From contig NC_060214.1 in the NCBI RefSeq assembly GCF_021130785.1, forward strand, positions 47,429,001-47,493,000: a DNA stretch of 64,000 bases. The letters run 5' to 3'. Position numbers and translations under genes: made by a program. The DNA comes from Homalodisca vitripennis (Eukaryota > Arthropoda > Insecta > Hemiptera > Cicadellidae). Shown here piece after piece: positions 12,540 to 21,870 of this stretch; the first letter of the stretch is position 1; the number at the start of each line of letters is the position of its first letter. The notes under the pieces are model-generated. The model made no database searches. It was not told the origin of the DNA and saw only the letters and a program-made list of their open reading frames with translations.

Positions 12540-12660
12540 TAGATGAACGCCAAACCACGTGTTGCGAAACAGGCCTCGCCGAGGTTGCAAAAGTTCAAGG
12601 CTATAGTTAAATGTGTTATATGTTACATAATAATGTAATAACGTCTCTTTTGAAATTTCA
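12540..12660 (+). repeat. Dispersed repeat R-A, head region, copy 1
   Basis: This block begins ACGCCAAACCACGTGTTGCG and has the same order of motifs as 19718-19840: a CCACG core, an AACA-GC-TCGC segment, a TGCA segment, and TAAATGTGTTA followed by a T-rich end. Further downstream (about 12830-12880) a weak CAGACAGA motif and a CTCCTTGAGCGA motif may be the decayed tail of the same element. The class is unknown. Confidence 0.5.
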
Positions 12661-12899
12661 TTATTCTTAGAGTTTTTTTGTTGCTATTATTGTTACATAT
12701 AAGTCAGTTGTAAAAATGTTCACAAACGCTCTGCCAAATTCTAATCAAACACTATTTTTTCTCTATCAAAATAAAACTGTATCAAAAACTCCAAGCCAGT
12801 AGAAAATTCTTTCTCTAGATTTTAAGTGAACAGACAGAAAGACAAAAGCTAAAATTATTAGCTCCTTGAGCGATTTCTAGTACAAACACAACATAAAAT

Positions 12900-14227
12900 A
12901 AAAAAAAATACGTTTCGCACGCATCTAGTATCATATTAGACCCTTGCAAGTGTAATCTACCTTATACAACAAAGTGGATACCAACATCATGTATGGGGAA
13001 GAAGAGTCAAAGTGCAGTCATACCATTCCTGTATATGTTTCAAACATGCTTCTCTCAACCATGTTATCTCATTGAGCACAAACCAAAATAAGAGTATTTC
13101 TAGTAATTAATTTTTCTGCCATGAATGTTATGCAAGGATATTAAATTAGTGACTTTCAGTTTGTCAATCTCTCATAAAGGATACATTTTTATAAACATCT
13201 AGGGGTGGATTGACGTTTTGGTATGTTAGTCTGTATAAACCATTAGTGATATTTTTTACTTGCCAGGTGTTACTGTAATATCCCAAACGTTAAACCAATA
13301 ATGCAATTAGTGTGCATATAAGAAGAAAATTTAACATACTTTTTCAGATCAAGCCGTATAAAAATTGATAAAATTTGGTGCTGGAGTACTCATTTGTCTG
13401 ATTAATTATTACCGATTTCATAATATACGAGAAAAATTATAGACTCCATATTTAGGTACCCAACAACCTTCATGCTAAGGGTAGCAAAATTTTGTAGACT
13501 GTAATGACGAGCATTCTTACTAACTTCATAAGCAATCAGCGATGGTTGAAAACACGCTATTGGCCTATTGAAGTTTTCCAGTGATTTTACTGCTAAAACT
13601 TGCGAGCTTTGGGATCTATGTGAATGTTCAGTGTAACTCTAGTTCACACCTTCCTCTTAGTGCAGCGTTTGAAAATTGTCGCTGTCACAGACTTGACTTT
13701 AGATTTCAAATTACTGCAAAGAGGGGAAATTGAACTAGAGCTAAACTCAAAATTTACATTTACATAAACGCTTGTCTTCACTCTCTCCAACAGCGTCATC
13801 CATGCATTCCAAGTTAAATAACCAAGCGTTCATAAGTGGTAGAACCGAATTGGTAACCCTTTTTTTTACCAGTACAATACGCTAACCACTGAAATACCCA
13901 TACAGCCACCAACAACATAACCAAAGAATCAGAATAACGCTAGTCTTTTATAGAGCGTAATTTATAATATAGAACTAAATAATTGATTGCCTACCAATTA
14001 TCTACAAATGATACTTTTGGATGTTTTAATTTAAATACATCATTAACAGAAATTGAAACTTTTATTCTGTGAAGTAATGAAATTGTTTTTGCTGAAAAAC
14101 TGATTAATGGTATATTGCTAAAATATTGTAAATACCTTTACTCCACAAAGTTAGTGTTAATGATGTCTCAATACCTTAAACGCTTACCAGATATTCAAAA
14201 TATGAAAACAGATTCCAGACATTATAA
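12900..14227. other. Non-coding stretch
   Basis: No gene or recognised element. A somewhat GC-richer stretch at 13500-13760 has no open frame or motif that I can support. Confidence 0.4.
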
Positions 14228-14430
14228 TTTAGTTTAAAAGGTTTAAAGCCCAGTATTGTAGCAACATGTGCAGTTAACGAGTCAGTGGTTACCCACAGCA
14301 AAATAAAGAGGTTAGACCAGACCGGAGGTGCCCGGAGGGTGGCCGGAAGTGGGAGGAAGTATTAGGTCAGCCACAGCCATACTATACAGTACCATACTGT
14401 ACCGCACATTAGTGTTTACCACTGGTGTTT
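14228..14430 (+). repeat. Dispersed repeat R-B, plus copy (partners 51236-51427 and 59152-59180)
   Basis: The block begins TTTAGTTTAAAAGGTTTAAA, continues with AACGAGTCAGTGGTTACCC, then GACCGGA.GTGCCCGG and GGCCGGAAGTGGGAGGAAGT, and ends ACATTAGTGTTTACC. The same features occur in the same order on the minus strand at 51236-51427. A shorter third match to its end lies at 59152-59180. It is notably GC-rich for this window. No coding capacity, so probably a short non-autonomous element. Confidence 0.75.
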
Positions 14431-15770
14431 GAGGAAATCCTATTTAAAAGAAGAACCTTGTTAATGAACTATTCAGTACTGGTAATTAAAAAGAATCTGC
14501 TCTATATATTTCAATGGAAATTAAATTTTATATAGGTTTTTCATACAACTGACCGTATTTTTCTTCATTTATGCATGAGAAAAGGATATTCACTGTTTAA
14601 AAATTCAAAGAGTATTTGTTTACGACACATAATGATCCAAAATCAAATTCCATACCATACGAAGCTAACACACATATGCAATACACCTGTAGATCAATGT
14701 GTGAGGATGTGGAGCGGAAGCTAGTGTTATTGAACCACCGTAAGGTTAATGTCACCATTAATAACTTATGGTGACATTCCATGTGTATTAAGTTTCTGCA
14801 AATTTATTGTTTCCCCTCAACTTGAGGTTCTTGATAAATTTGTGGATGAAACTGACGTTCTCTTTCGTTGACGTCAAACCCTCCGACTTTTACTAGTAAA
14901 TTCACAGAATTATAAATTAGTATTTGCCTTTGGGCAGTATATTTTCTGATATTTTTGAAACATTTAAGCTTAATTATAAGGAATAAGTGATTATATAATT
15001 TTTTATTATCTAGAATATATTTAAAAATAAAGGTATTAAATTATCATATCCTCACTTTTATTTTTATATAAATTTTAAAATGTTTCACTCAGTAGCTTTT
15101 ACAGAATTATGCAGTAAGATAACTCTTATGTACAAAAGTACAATGTTTTGTGGTGAGCAAAAATATATTATTTACGTACCTTATTGACAACACACAATTA
15201 AAAGTATTTACTTCTTCCCTTAAAGGGTACACCTAGATTTACGCGCCAACATTTGGTAATATGTAGTGTCTGTCACAATGGCGTTTGGAATACCACCTGT
15301 TGTTTTTTTTTTATACTTCCGTTGTCAGCGTAAACAATGACAAATTCTTTCGTTTATTCCAGATAAATATGTAAGTGGATGATACCATAACTACCCAAAT
15401 TGCATCTTCCTGGCAAATCAAAGCCAATTTATAAAAAAAAAAAAAAAACTATAAACAACTATATAAACAACCTAGCAACAGTGGTACCAATAAACGTAAT
15501 TTCTCAGTACGGCTACAAACACGTGGCTAGTCCCGTAGTCGGTCAGCTGCGTGCCGAGCGGCCTTTGGATCAATGTCAGCGGATAATGGGTGGTATTAGC
15601 AATATAAACTACATTAACTTAATTTTTGTCTATGAGCATAGAAGTCAATTGAACCAAAATAAATCTACATTATCTAAACGGTTTTTGCATAATAATATTA
15701 TGCAGATAGGAGACGGCTGTGACGTTTTTTCTCATTACAAGTTGTATAGATAAACGTCTGTACCTTCGGT
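14431..15770. other. Non-coding stretch
   Basis: No gene recognised. The frame at 15400-15753 begins with a lysine homopolymer from a poly(A) run and then lacks any recognisable domain; I do not call it a gene. A GC-richer patch lies at 15520-15595. Confidence 0.35.
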
Positions 15771-15912
15771 TCTGATTTATTTCAAATTATTACAATTTTT
15801 AGATAACTAGGTGAATTGTTTTGTAGTTCATTGTGTGACTAATTTTTTTAATATTGAACAAACAATCAGATTATAAGTATTTGTTTAATTTTTGTAAAAA
15901 GAAAGTATTGGT
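15771..15912 (+). repeat. Dispersed repeat R-F, copy 1 (direct partner 18048-18202)
   Basis: The block starts TCTGATTTATTTCAAATTAT and ends GAAAGTATTGGT. It is almost identical to 18048-18202 apart from one substitution in the first half and a small indel cluster after GTGTGACTAATTTTTT. The copies lie 2.3 kb apart in the same orientation. Confidence 0.85.
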
Positions 15913-15956
15913 TATCAGTTGGAAGGTTTAAGACCATACATGTTTGTTGAACTATT

Positions 15957-16460
15957 TTGCAATATAATGGCAAATTTTATGTTAAAAATTACCGGCCAAT
16001 AGTCATATTAACTACACTATGTAAAGTATATGAAAAGCCTCGATCCTGCTTAACATATATTATTAAAATATGTTCTTTGAAAGCCGTAGTGGATCTGCGA
16101 TTATTAAACTCACAGTGCACAAGAGCTTTATTATACTTGTATATGTGTTTTCTCAAATAAACAAATGAAAAACATATGTATTGCCTTTACAAAAGCATTT
16201 GACAGCATTTAAACTTCGAAAATACTGTATGGATGGAAATCTAGCAACTGGCTAGATAAAGCCTAGTTGGCTTTTCTTCTAAACTACGGGACGTACTGTT
16301 ACAGAAAAATTTGAATATTAAATCTAGACCTTTTATACTACCCACTTCTGGCGTCCCACAAGTATCTCACCTGGGATCTATTTTATTTAACATTTTCACG
16401 AACATCACTGTGGGTGATATCAATGCAGAATGACAGCTATTTTCTCAGTATATCAAAGTA
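15957..16460 (+). mobile_element. Decayed LINE reverse-transcriptase fragment (same family as 52190-52450)
   Basis: From 15987 the plus strand reads NYRPIVILTTLCKVYEK, a characteristic fingers-region RT block of CR1/jockey-like LINEs. Near 16190-16215 an AFTKAFDSI block (RT A motif) follows in another frame. Near 16335-16400 a SGVPQVSHLG..LFNIFTN block (B region) is readable. Several stops and frameshifts occur between them, so it is a dead copy. The B-to-C region resembles the minus-strand fragment at 52190-52450, including a TCACAA.CCTATCCCAA motif downstream of the C motif in both. Confidence 0.7.
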
Positions 16461-16687
16461 ATATTGTATGAGACAGTGTCATCACCAACTTTCCACCAGA
16501 GGAGACAATCACAACCCTATCCCAAGACCACACAGAAAGAAAAACTTTAAAAATAAATGTGTTTAGTCCATATCTTTTGCTCTAAAATGAGTTTATTTAT
16601 TTCTATGAGTCTTTGGTGGTTGTTTTACTTTCATGGTTGTAAGTAAAAGACAACAACGTTATTTTTAATACAGTTCTTTTATTTCTT
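16461..16687. other. Decayed sequence downstream of the LINE fragment
   Basis: No separate feature is recognised. Part of it probably belongs to the LINE fragment just upstream. Confidence 0.3.
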
Positions 16688-16975
16688 GACAAGGTCTTCT
16701 CCATCCTCCTCTCTCCACATGTTTTCCATTCTCCTTGGATGATGCTCCTGCAATTAGCTCACCTTCTGCAATGACAAAAAAATTATTACCAACCCTTCCA
16801 TAGATGATATGTAGTGAGACAGTGCCACGGGATGATGAGAGGAAGGGGGTAAAGTTGGGAGAGAGTGACACATCAGCTAAACATTTACCTTGTACCGTAA
16901 TTTACTTACTTTTCAATCTTGCCTTTCATGACTTCTCAATTAGCGTGATATTATCGATATACTACAATTCAGTCT
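16688..16975 (+). repeat. Dispersed repeat R-G, plus copy (inverted partner 51717-51996)
   Basis: This ~285-bp block matches the reverse complement of 51717-51996. Shared segments are CATCCTCC.CTCTCCAC, GGGATGATGAGAGGAAG, GTTGGGAGAG.GTGACAC, TTTACCTTGT.CCGTAAT, and an end with CTTTCATG followed by ATTATCGATAT. The open frame on the opposite strand (16665-16871) is incidental to the repeat. Confidence 0.7.
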
Positions 16976-17139
16976 GTTAGTTGCATAGCCAGAACATGTG
17001 GACCCCTATATAATGACTATTAATTCATAAAAACGCTATATTGTACACTCAGAACTTGCACCGGTTTTATAATTAGTATACATAATTATATAAAGATATC
17101 TAAAAATATCTTAAATTACCAAAATTTAAAATCTGGATC

Positions 17140-17303
17140 CAAAGATAGTGTGAATTAGTGTGAATGAGTGAAATGTAAGTCTGACTGTGTGTGAGTGTGT
17201 AGAGTATTCGCTGATTGAATATATGACGACTGCTATACAATGTTATATATTGTCTAAAAGCAATAAAGAAATGATTTGATTTGATTTGATTTGATTTGAC
17301 ATA
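17140..17303 (+). mobile_element. LINE 3'-UTR tail with TTTGA repeats
   Basis: The stretch ends in five tandem TGATT/ATTTG-type pentamers at about 17273-17299, preceded by ATGTTATATATTGTCTAAA and an AATAAAG signal. The end of the LINE remnant at 7640-7730 has a similar ATATAATGTCTCTAAA followed by TTTTGATT repeats, so both look like 3' ends of related CR1-like LINEs. No coding part is attached here. Confidence 0.5.
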
Positions 17304-18047
17304 ATGATGAAATACACTTTTCTCTTTTGTATTAATAGTAGGAGGTCAAGAGTAAGAACTAAAATTAAGTACATTTTATGATAAAATGCATTGCGTATTC
17401 TTTAGAAGTTATTAAACCGATTTCGTGAATTCAATGCACGCATACAGACATACAGGTCGTGCACTTGTGTTCTCTGCGCCTGCCCGAGGCAGAATAAGGA
17501 TAGAATAGCTCATTCGGATGTCCGAACATTGCTGAGACCTGCCTTCGTTGTCTTGGTTGTGCCCTACCCACCCCCCTTTTTCTTCCTACATCTCCCCTTA
17601 GTAATTCCTATCCCAGATGAGCTCAGTTCCTAAAAATGTGCAATAGCAGCAGGTTACATCTCTAAAGATGTAAAGTTATCATATCGTCTTTGATTTCTTA
17701 TTATTCTCGGTCCTTTATAATATTGAAACATGTTTAGCCAAATTAGTTGGCCCTGGTGAAATAATCTGGTTCTAAATCCGATTTTTAATTTCAGATTTAA
17801 AGTTTCCGTTTTGGAAGTACATATTAAAATTTACGAACATAATAATTTTTAGTGAAAGAAATAAGAAGGTAATTGACGTTTACTTATATAAATTTTAATT
17901 GTGAAGAGACTTCAAGTACACGTTAAAACCTTTGAACTTACTGCGAATTTTCATAATATTCCGGGAAATTTTATTCAAATGCAGTTCAAGTGTGGTGCTT
18001 TGAGTTTAATTATATAGACACTTCATGAAAGTAATTAAAACAATCTT
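17304..18047. other. Non-coding stretch with a GC-richer patch
   Basis: No gene recognised. The patch 17440-17640 is clearly more GC-rich than its flanks, with a pyrimidine-rich CCCACCCCCC block, but has no open frame or family match that I recognise. Confidence 0.35.
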
Positions 18048-18202
18048 TCTGATTTATTTCAAATTATTACAATTTTTAGATAACTAGGTGAATTGTTTTG
18101 TAGTTTATTGTGTGACTAATTTTTTAAATTTATAATTTATTTTATTTTATAACAATAAGATTATAAGTATTTGTCTAATTTTTGTAAAAAGAAAGTATTG
18201 GT
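18048..18202 (+). repeat. Dispersed repeat R-F, copy 2 (direct partner 15771-15912)
   Basis: Almost identical to 15771-15912, with a ~13-bp longer TTTATTTTATTTTAT-like interior. The high identity suggests a recent copy or local duplication of an otherwise unremarkable AT-rich sequence. Confidence 0.85.
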
Positions 18203-18784
18203 ATATTAATTTTATTTAAAGGTATCCTATTAAAACTATTCCACTTCTGGGGCTCGATGTATTAAAATCTAAAACCCATTGTCGGATTTGCTTGACAATA
18301 TTGTGCATTTGAAGAAAGAAGTTCGAATCGAGTCATGAATATGGCTAAACAATATAACAAACTCGTCCAACAACATTCTCAAAACAAGTGTATATAAAAA
18401 TGTTACTGACAACTACTGAGTTCGTTCACTGTTGTCTGGAGCCTAACGGATGATAAAGATTCTGTGAAACTGTTGGACGAGTTAAAAACTACTACGTATG
18501 ATGGTAATATGAAAGGAATTTATACAGGAAATGTGTACAGTACAAAATAATTATAAATCTGCCAGCTACAATAAATCTCAAGATATAATTAAATTATTTT
18601 TATAAGAGGTCGTATGTTGGGTGGGGGGGGGGGTACGGCCGGTTATGCCCCAGGCGTCGCGCAGATTTAGGCTGAGGCAAGAAGCTTAATAAAAACATTG
18701 CCACAGTCTACACTTACTGGCATTATAATATGGCATTGCAATAAAGATGTTTATGATATTAATATTCTTAAAAAATAGGCTCAT
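18203..18784. other. Non-coding stretch with a long G-run
   Basis: No gene recognised. A GGGTGGGGGGGGGGGTACGG tract lies near 18620-18640 and is followed by a short GC-rich patch to about 18680. Confidence 0.4.
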
Positions 18785-18895
18785 ATTCTTTAGGTAAGAT
18801 AACTATATGAATTTTCCTTGTTATGTAAACATAAATGTTAGAAGGAGATTAAGTTTCTTCTAGGCGCCACCAACTCTAGGAACTGTGTATACCCA
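18785..18895 (+). repeat. Dispersed repeat R-E1, plus copy (inverted partner 50337-50440)
   Basis: Shared with the minus strand at 50337-50440: TATGAATTT, CTTGTTAT, ATGTTAGAAG, AAGTTTCT, and the exact CCACCAACTCTAGGAAC followed by GTGT. It lies directly upstream of repeat R-E2, so both may belong to one element of about 250 bp. Confidence 0.65.
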
Positions 18896-18910
18896 AGGAC
18901 CTAAGGAACA

Positions 18911-19030
18911 GCTAGTCTCTAATAATGCGGTGGAGAATCGCTAGACTTCTCTAACTGTGCCAATAATGAATGTAATCTGGAAACTCTGTGATCATCCTTC
19001 ACTCAGAAGCTTGTTACCCGGCTTTAAGCT
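18911..19030 (+). repeat. Dispersed repeat R-E2, copy 1 (direct partner 35548-35666)
   Basis: Shared motifs with 35548-35666 are GCTAGTCT.TAAT, AATCGCTAGACT, CTCTAACTGTG, GTAATCTGGAA and CTCTGTGATCATC. Divergence is moderate. No coding frame. Confidence 0.65.
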
Positions 19031-19717
19031 TCGTTTACAGAGTTAACTGCCTTTCATCACTTTGTCAATAATTTGACTCGATAGTCACTTGAGAAGAAAC
19101 ACAAACTACTTTGCTGAAAACATCATCGATGATTATACTATTCCAACATGAATATTTTATTATTATTTCTAAATAAAAGTGCTTAAAACTCAATATCATA
19201 CAATTTTGTAATGACTGTTTATGGTTTTACGCTATCGATGAAGATGATAACTTCCATCAGTTATATCTTCACAAGGAATCAGTTTGACTCACAGGGGTTA
19301 GAATTAAATAAAGAGAACACTCTGTTGTGTTAGGAAAACCTGGTAATAATTCATGTAATTAAAAACAAGTAAAAAATAAACCGTCCTAAATATTATTTTA
19401 AGGAAAATTAAATGCTTGTAAACTTCCACGGTTACATATTTTTGTGTACATTGAGTATACTGTTAATTTTTGAAGTTTTGTGTTTAATGTAATTTACAGT
19501 TTCTGCTATATTCATAAGGGCTGCTAAATAAATCTTTTTGATCACTGTACTGTGGAGTTTTAATTTTAAACATACAAATATGTTTTTTAATTTACACTTT
19601 GATGCTGAAAAGTAATAATTTTAAATTTGATGTGAAATAAAATGTTTAGTTTTAATACCTCTTTTAGTTTAACGAGAATCAGATAATATTGAGATTAAAG
19701 AAAATGAAGTAGGAATA
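19031..19717. other. AT-rich non-coding stretch
   Basis: No gene or element recognised. Confidence 0.4.
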
Positions 19718-20128
19718 CGCCACACCACGAGTCACGTAACATGCTTCGCATAGAATGCATGCTATATTTTGAATCTATGCTCATTGTAGGCTAAATGTGT
19801 TACTATATTACACGTTAATGTCAAGTCATTTCAAGGAACTCAATTTGCTTAAACGCTTATTTACATATAGGTTTTCTCGTTTTCATCTTAAACACCCGTA
19901 GGGTCAATCTAATACTGTTCGTTAATGTTTTTCCAAATCATATGAATAAATAAGCATTATCATCGAATTCGATGATCCTATATAGACATAAAGGTTCATT
20001 CAAAATGTCAAGACTTCGTGTAATTTTGGTCTTTGAGTATTGTGAGGACAGGCAGACCGACAAATATACAGAAATGAAACTATTTTCAGCCCTTCCAGTG
20101 ATAGGTTTCGCTAACGCTCAAAAAAAAG
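19718..20128 (+). repeat. Dispersed repeat R-A, full-length-like copy
   Basis: The head (ACGCCACACCACGAGTCACG) matches 12540-12660. The tail has GACAGGCAGACCGACAAATA, then AGAAATGAAACTATTTTCAG, CCCTTCCAGTGATAGG and TTCGCTAACGCTCA. Similar tails occur at 21750-21870, 28473-28593 and 59040-59125. This is the only copy in the window where the head and a clear tail lie about 400 bp apart in order. No coding capacity; class unknown. Confidence 0.55.
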
Positions 20129-20649
20129 ACAAGTGCGTCTTATAGCGCACGTTCCCATTACATTATTTTTTATTAACAGAGTTTAAATAGAAGTTATGCT
20201 CTTTTAGTTTAATATGAAGAACCTTGATTGTTCATTTGACTGTAATTCCAGTACTAATATGAATATTTTGTAAACTTAGATTATATTTTAAGCTCTAAAA
20301 CAGGAATATGAAATAAAGCATTTTTTAAAATGCTGCCAATTGTCGTCAACAAACATTTATATTGCTCATTAATTTATTTTCCTGTGCACAGTATTATATG
20401 CACATTGTATTATATTTACGTGTTCATTCAAATCTTTTTGCAACGAAATTTTATATTTCCAATTACACTCTTCTTAAAATGCCTTACATCTACTATTTCA
20501 CGTCTTATTTCTCTTTCCGTTGCTTCTTCTGAACTTCGTTCCTCTTCTTCTGTCTATTCTATCCAATCATTTCCCAGTACAACACATTTTAACATACATT
20601 AAAAATAATTTGACCTTTTTTCATTTTGTTTACTTACATAAGAGTTTTG
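20129..20649. other. Non-coding stretch
   Basis: The open frame at 20330-20602 is 90 codons but hydrophobic and Ser-rich at random, with no domain. It is not called a gene. Confidence 0.35.
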
Positions 20650-21170
20650 CCAGTTAGTTGAACATATCATAACATTTAATAATTGAATTTATGTTAATTA
20701 ATATTCACAAAATAATAAAGTAAATTTGTCTAGAAATGTTTACATAGGCGTCAGCCTGTGTGCGGAAGAAAGTTGATCAGTCTTCACTAAAATTCTTATA
20801 CGTACATGGCATATAAGAATTTTATCCAGGTTTCGACAGTTAGTTTTGTAGTAATATTTAATGATTATTATGACGTGGCTATGCTGCATGGCCTTTTGAT
20901 GCCAATAACAATTCAGTTCAAAACGTCATATGTAAGTACTCAGTATTATAAATCTTAATAATTAACATTGAAATCAGTCTTATGTCTCTTAACCAGAAAT
21001 ATGTTGACAACCTGGTTAAGGATGTTAGATAATCCCCTGGGATTTGAGATGCACGATAAGGATGTACCAGCTGTCACAAAGTACCGACATTCCGGAAGGA
21101 TCGCTATCCCTTACGTGTTTATATTTTAGCACACGTAATAGTCAGTGATATAATACTAAAGTTTTGGTGA

Positions 21171-21330
21171 CCCAGTGGAGGTGATACTACAAAACAAGAA
21201 TGCACCGAAATGAAATCTTGTGCACCAAATTTTACGATTGATTTTCTACTCTATTATTTATTTCTTTTTATTCTATAAATAAAAATGTTCCATATCATTC
21301 CGCTACTCAATGACAATTAAGTTTCATGCA
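21171..21330 (+). repeat. Internal direct repeat a within duplication copy 1
   Basis: GGTGACCCAGTGGAGGTGAT, then GAATGCACCGAAATGAAAT and AATAAAAATGTTCCATATCA match, with about one base in five changed, the block at 21442-21580. The same pair recurs in the second large copy at 27894-28053 and 28165-28303. Together with the CAGACAGAC tail downstream they look like a head, a duplicated head and a tail of repeat R-A-like elements. Confidence 0.6.
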
Positions 21331-21441
21331 AAATTTAAAACCTTGAAATCTATTTCAAGAAATTTTCACATGATATATTTAAAGTTTTGTTCTTTGTTTT
21401 GTTTGTTACGTTTCATACCAGTGTTCTAATAATAAAATTCC

Positions 21442-21870
21442 TGGTGAGCCAGGGAGGGTACTACAAAAAAAGAATGCACCGGAATGAAATGTTATACACC
21501 AAATTTTACCATTGACTTTCCATTCTATTGTTTGTTTCTTTGCATTGTATTAATAAAAATGTTCCATGTCATTTCTTTATTTTCGTTACCATCATAGTTA
21601 CGGCAACCATAAGCCAAATGTTAAAATATTCGCTATCATTCAGCCAATACCCATGGTGTGACATGCAAGATTATCAAACTCTGTTTTACTTCTATATAAG
21701 TTTCATGCAAACTTTCATCTACTGGTCAGTTCGTGTTAGAGATATCGCACGGCCAGACAGACAGACAGACAAGCATGCAGATAGATGGACGGTCAGGCAG
21801 TCAGACAGATAGAAATAAACTTTTTCCAGCCCCTCGAGGTGTAGACTTTGTTACCACTCAGCCAATAAGC
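21442..21870 (+). repeat. Internal direct repeat b plus R-A-type tail, copy 1
   Basis: The block starts with a diverged copy of 21171-21330, then has TTTCATGCAAACTTTCATC, GAGATATCGCACGGC, a CAGACAGACAGACA tract, and GAAATAAACTTTTTCCAGCC followed by CCTCGAGGTGTAGACTTTGT and ACTCAGCC. This tail resembles 20050-20128 and 59040-59125. The open frame 21528-21812 lies entirely in this repeat. Confidence 0.65.

Noticed and set aside
15400..15753. 117-codon plus frame, the longest outside retroelements
   Set aside because: It starts with a poly(A)-encoded lysine run, shows no domain and has AT-driven composition; likely chance.
16665..16871. 68-codon minus frame with moderate GC
   Set aside because: It lies entirely in dispersed repeat R-G, and the partner copy does not keep the frame.
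21528..21812. 94-codon open frame duplicated at 28251-28535, looking like a conserved gene
   Set aside because: It is identical only because the whole 6.7-kb unit is duplicated, and it runs through a dispersed repeat ending in the CAGACAGAC microsatellite.
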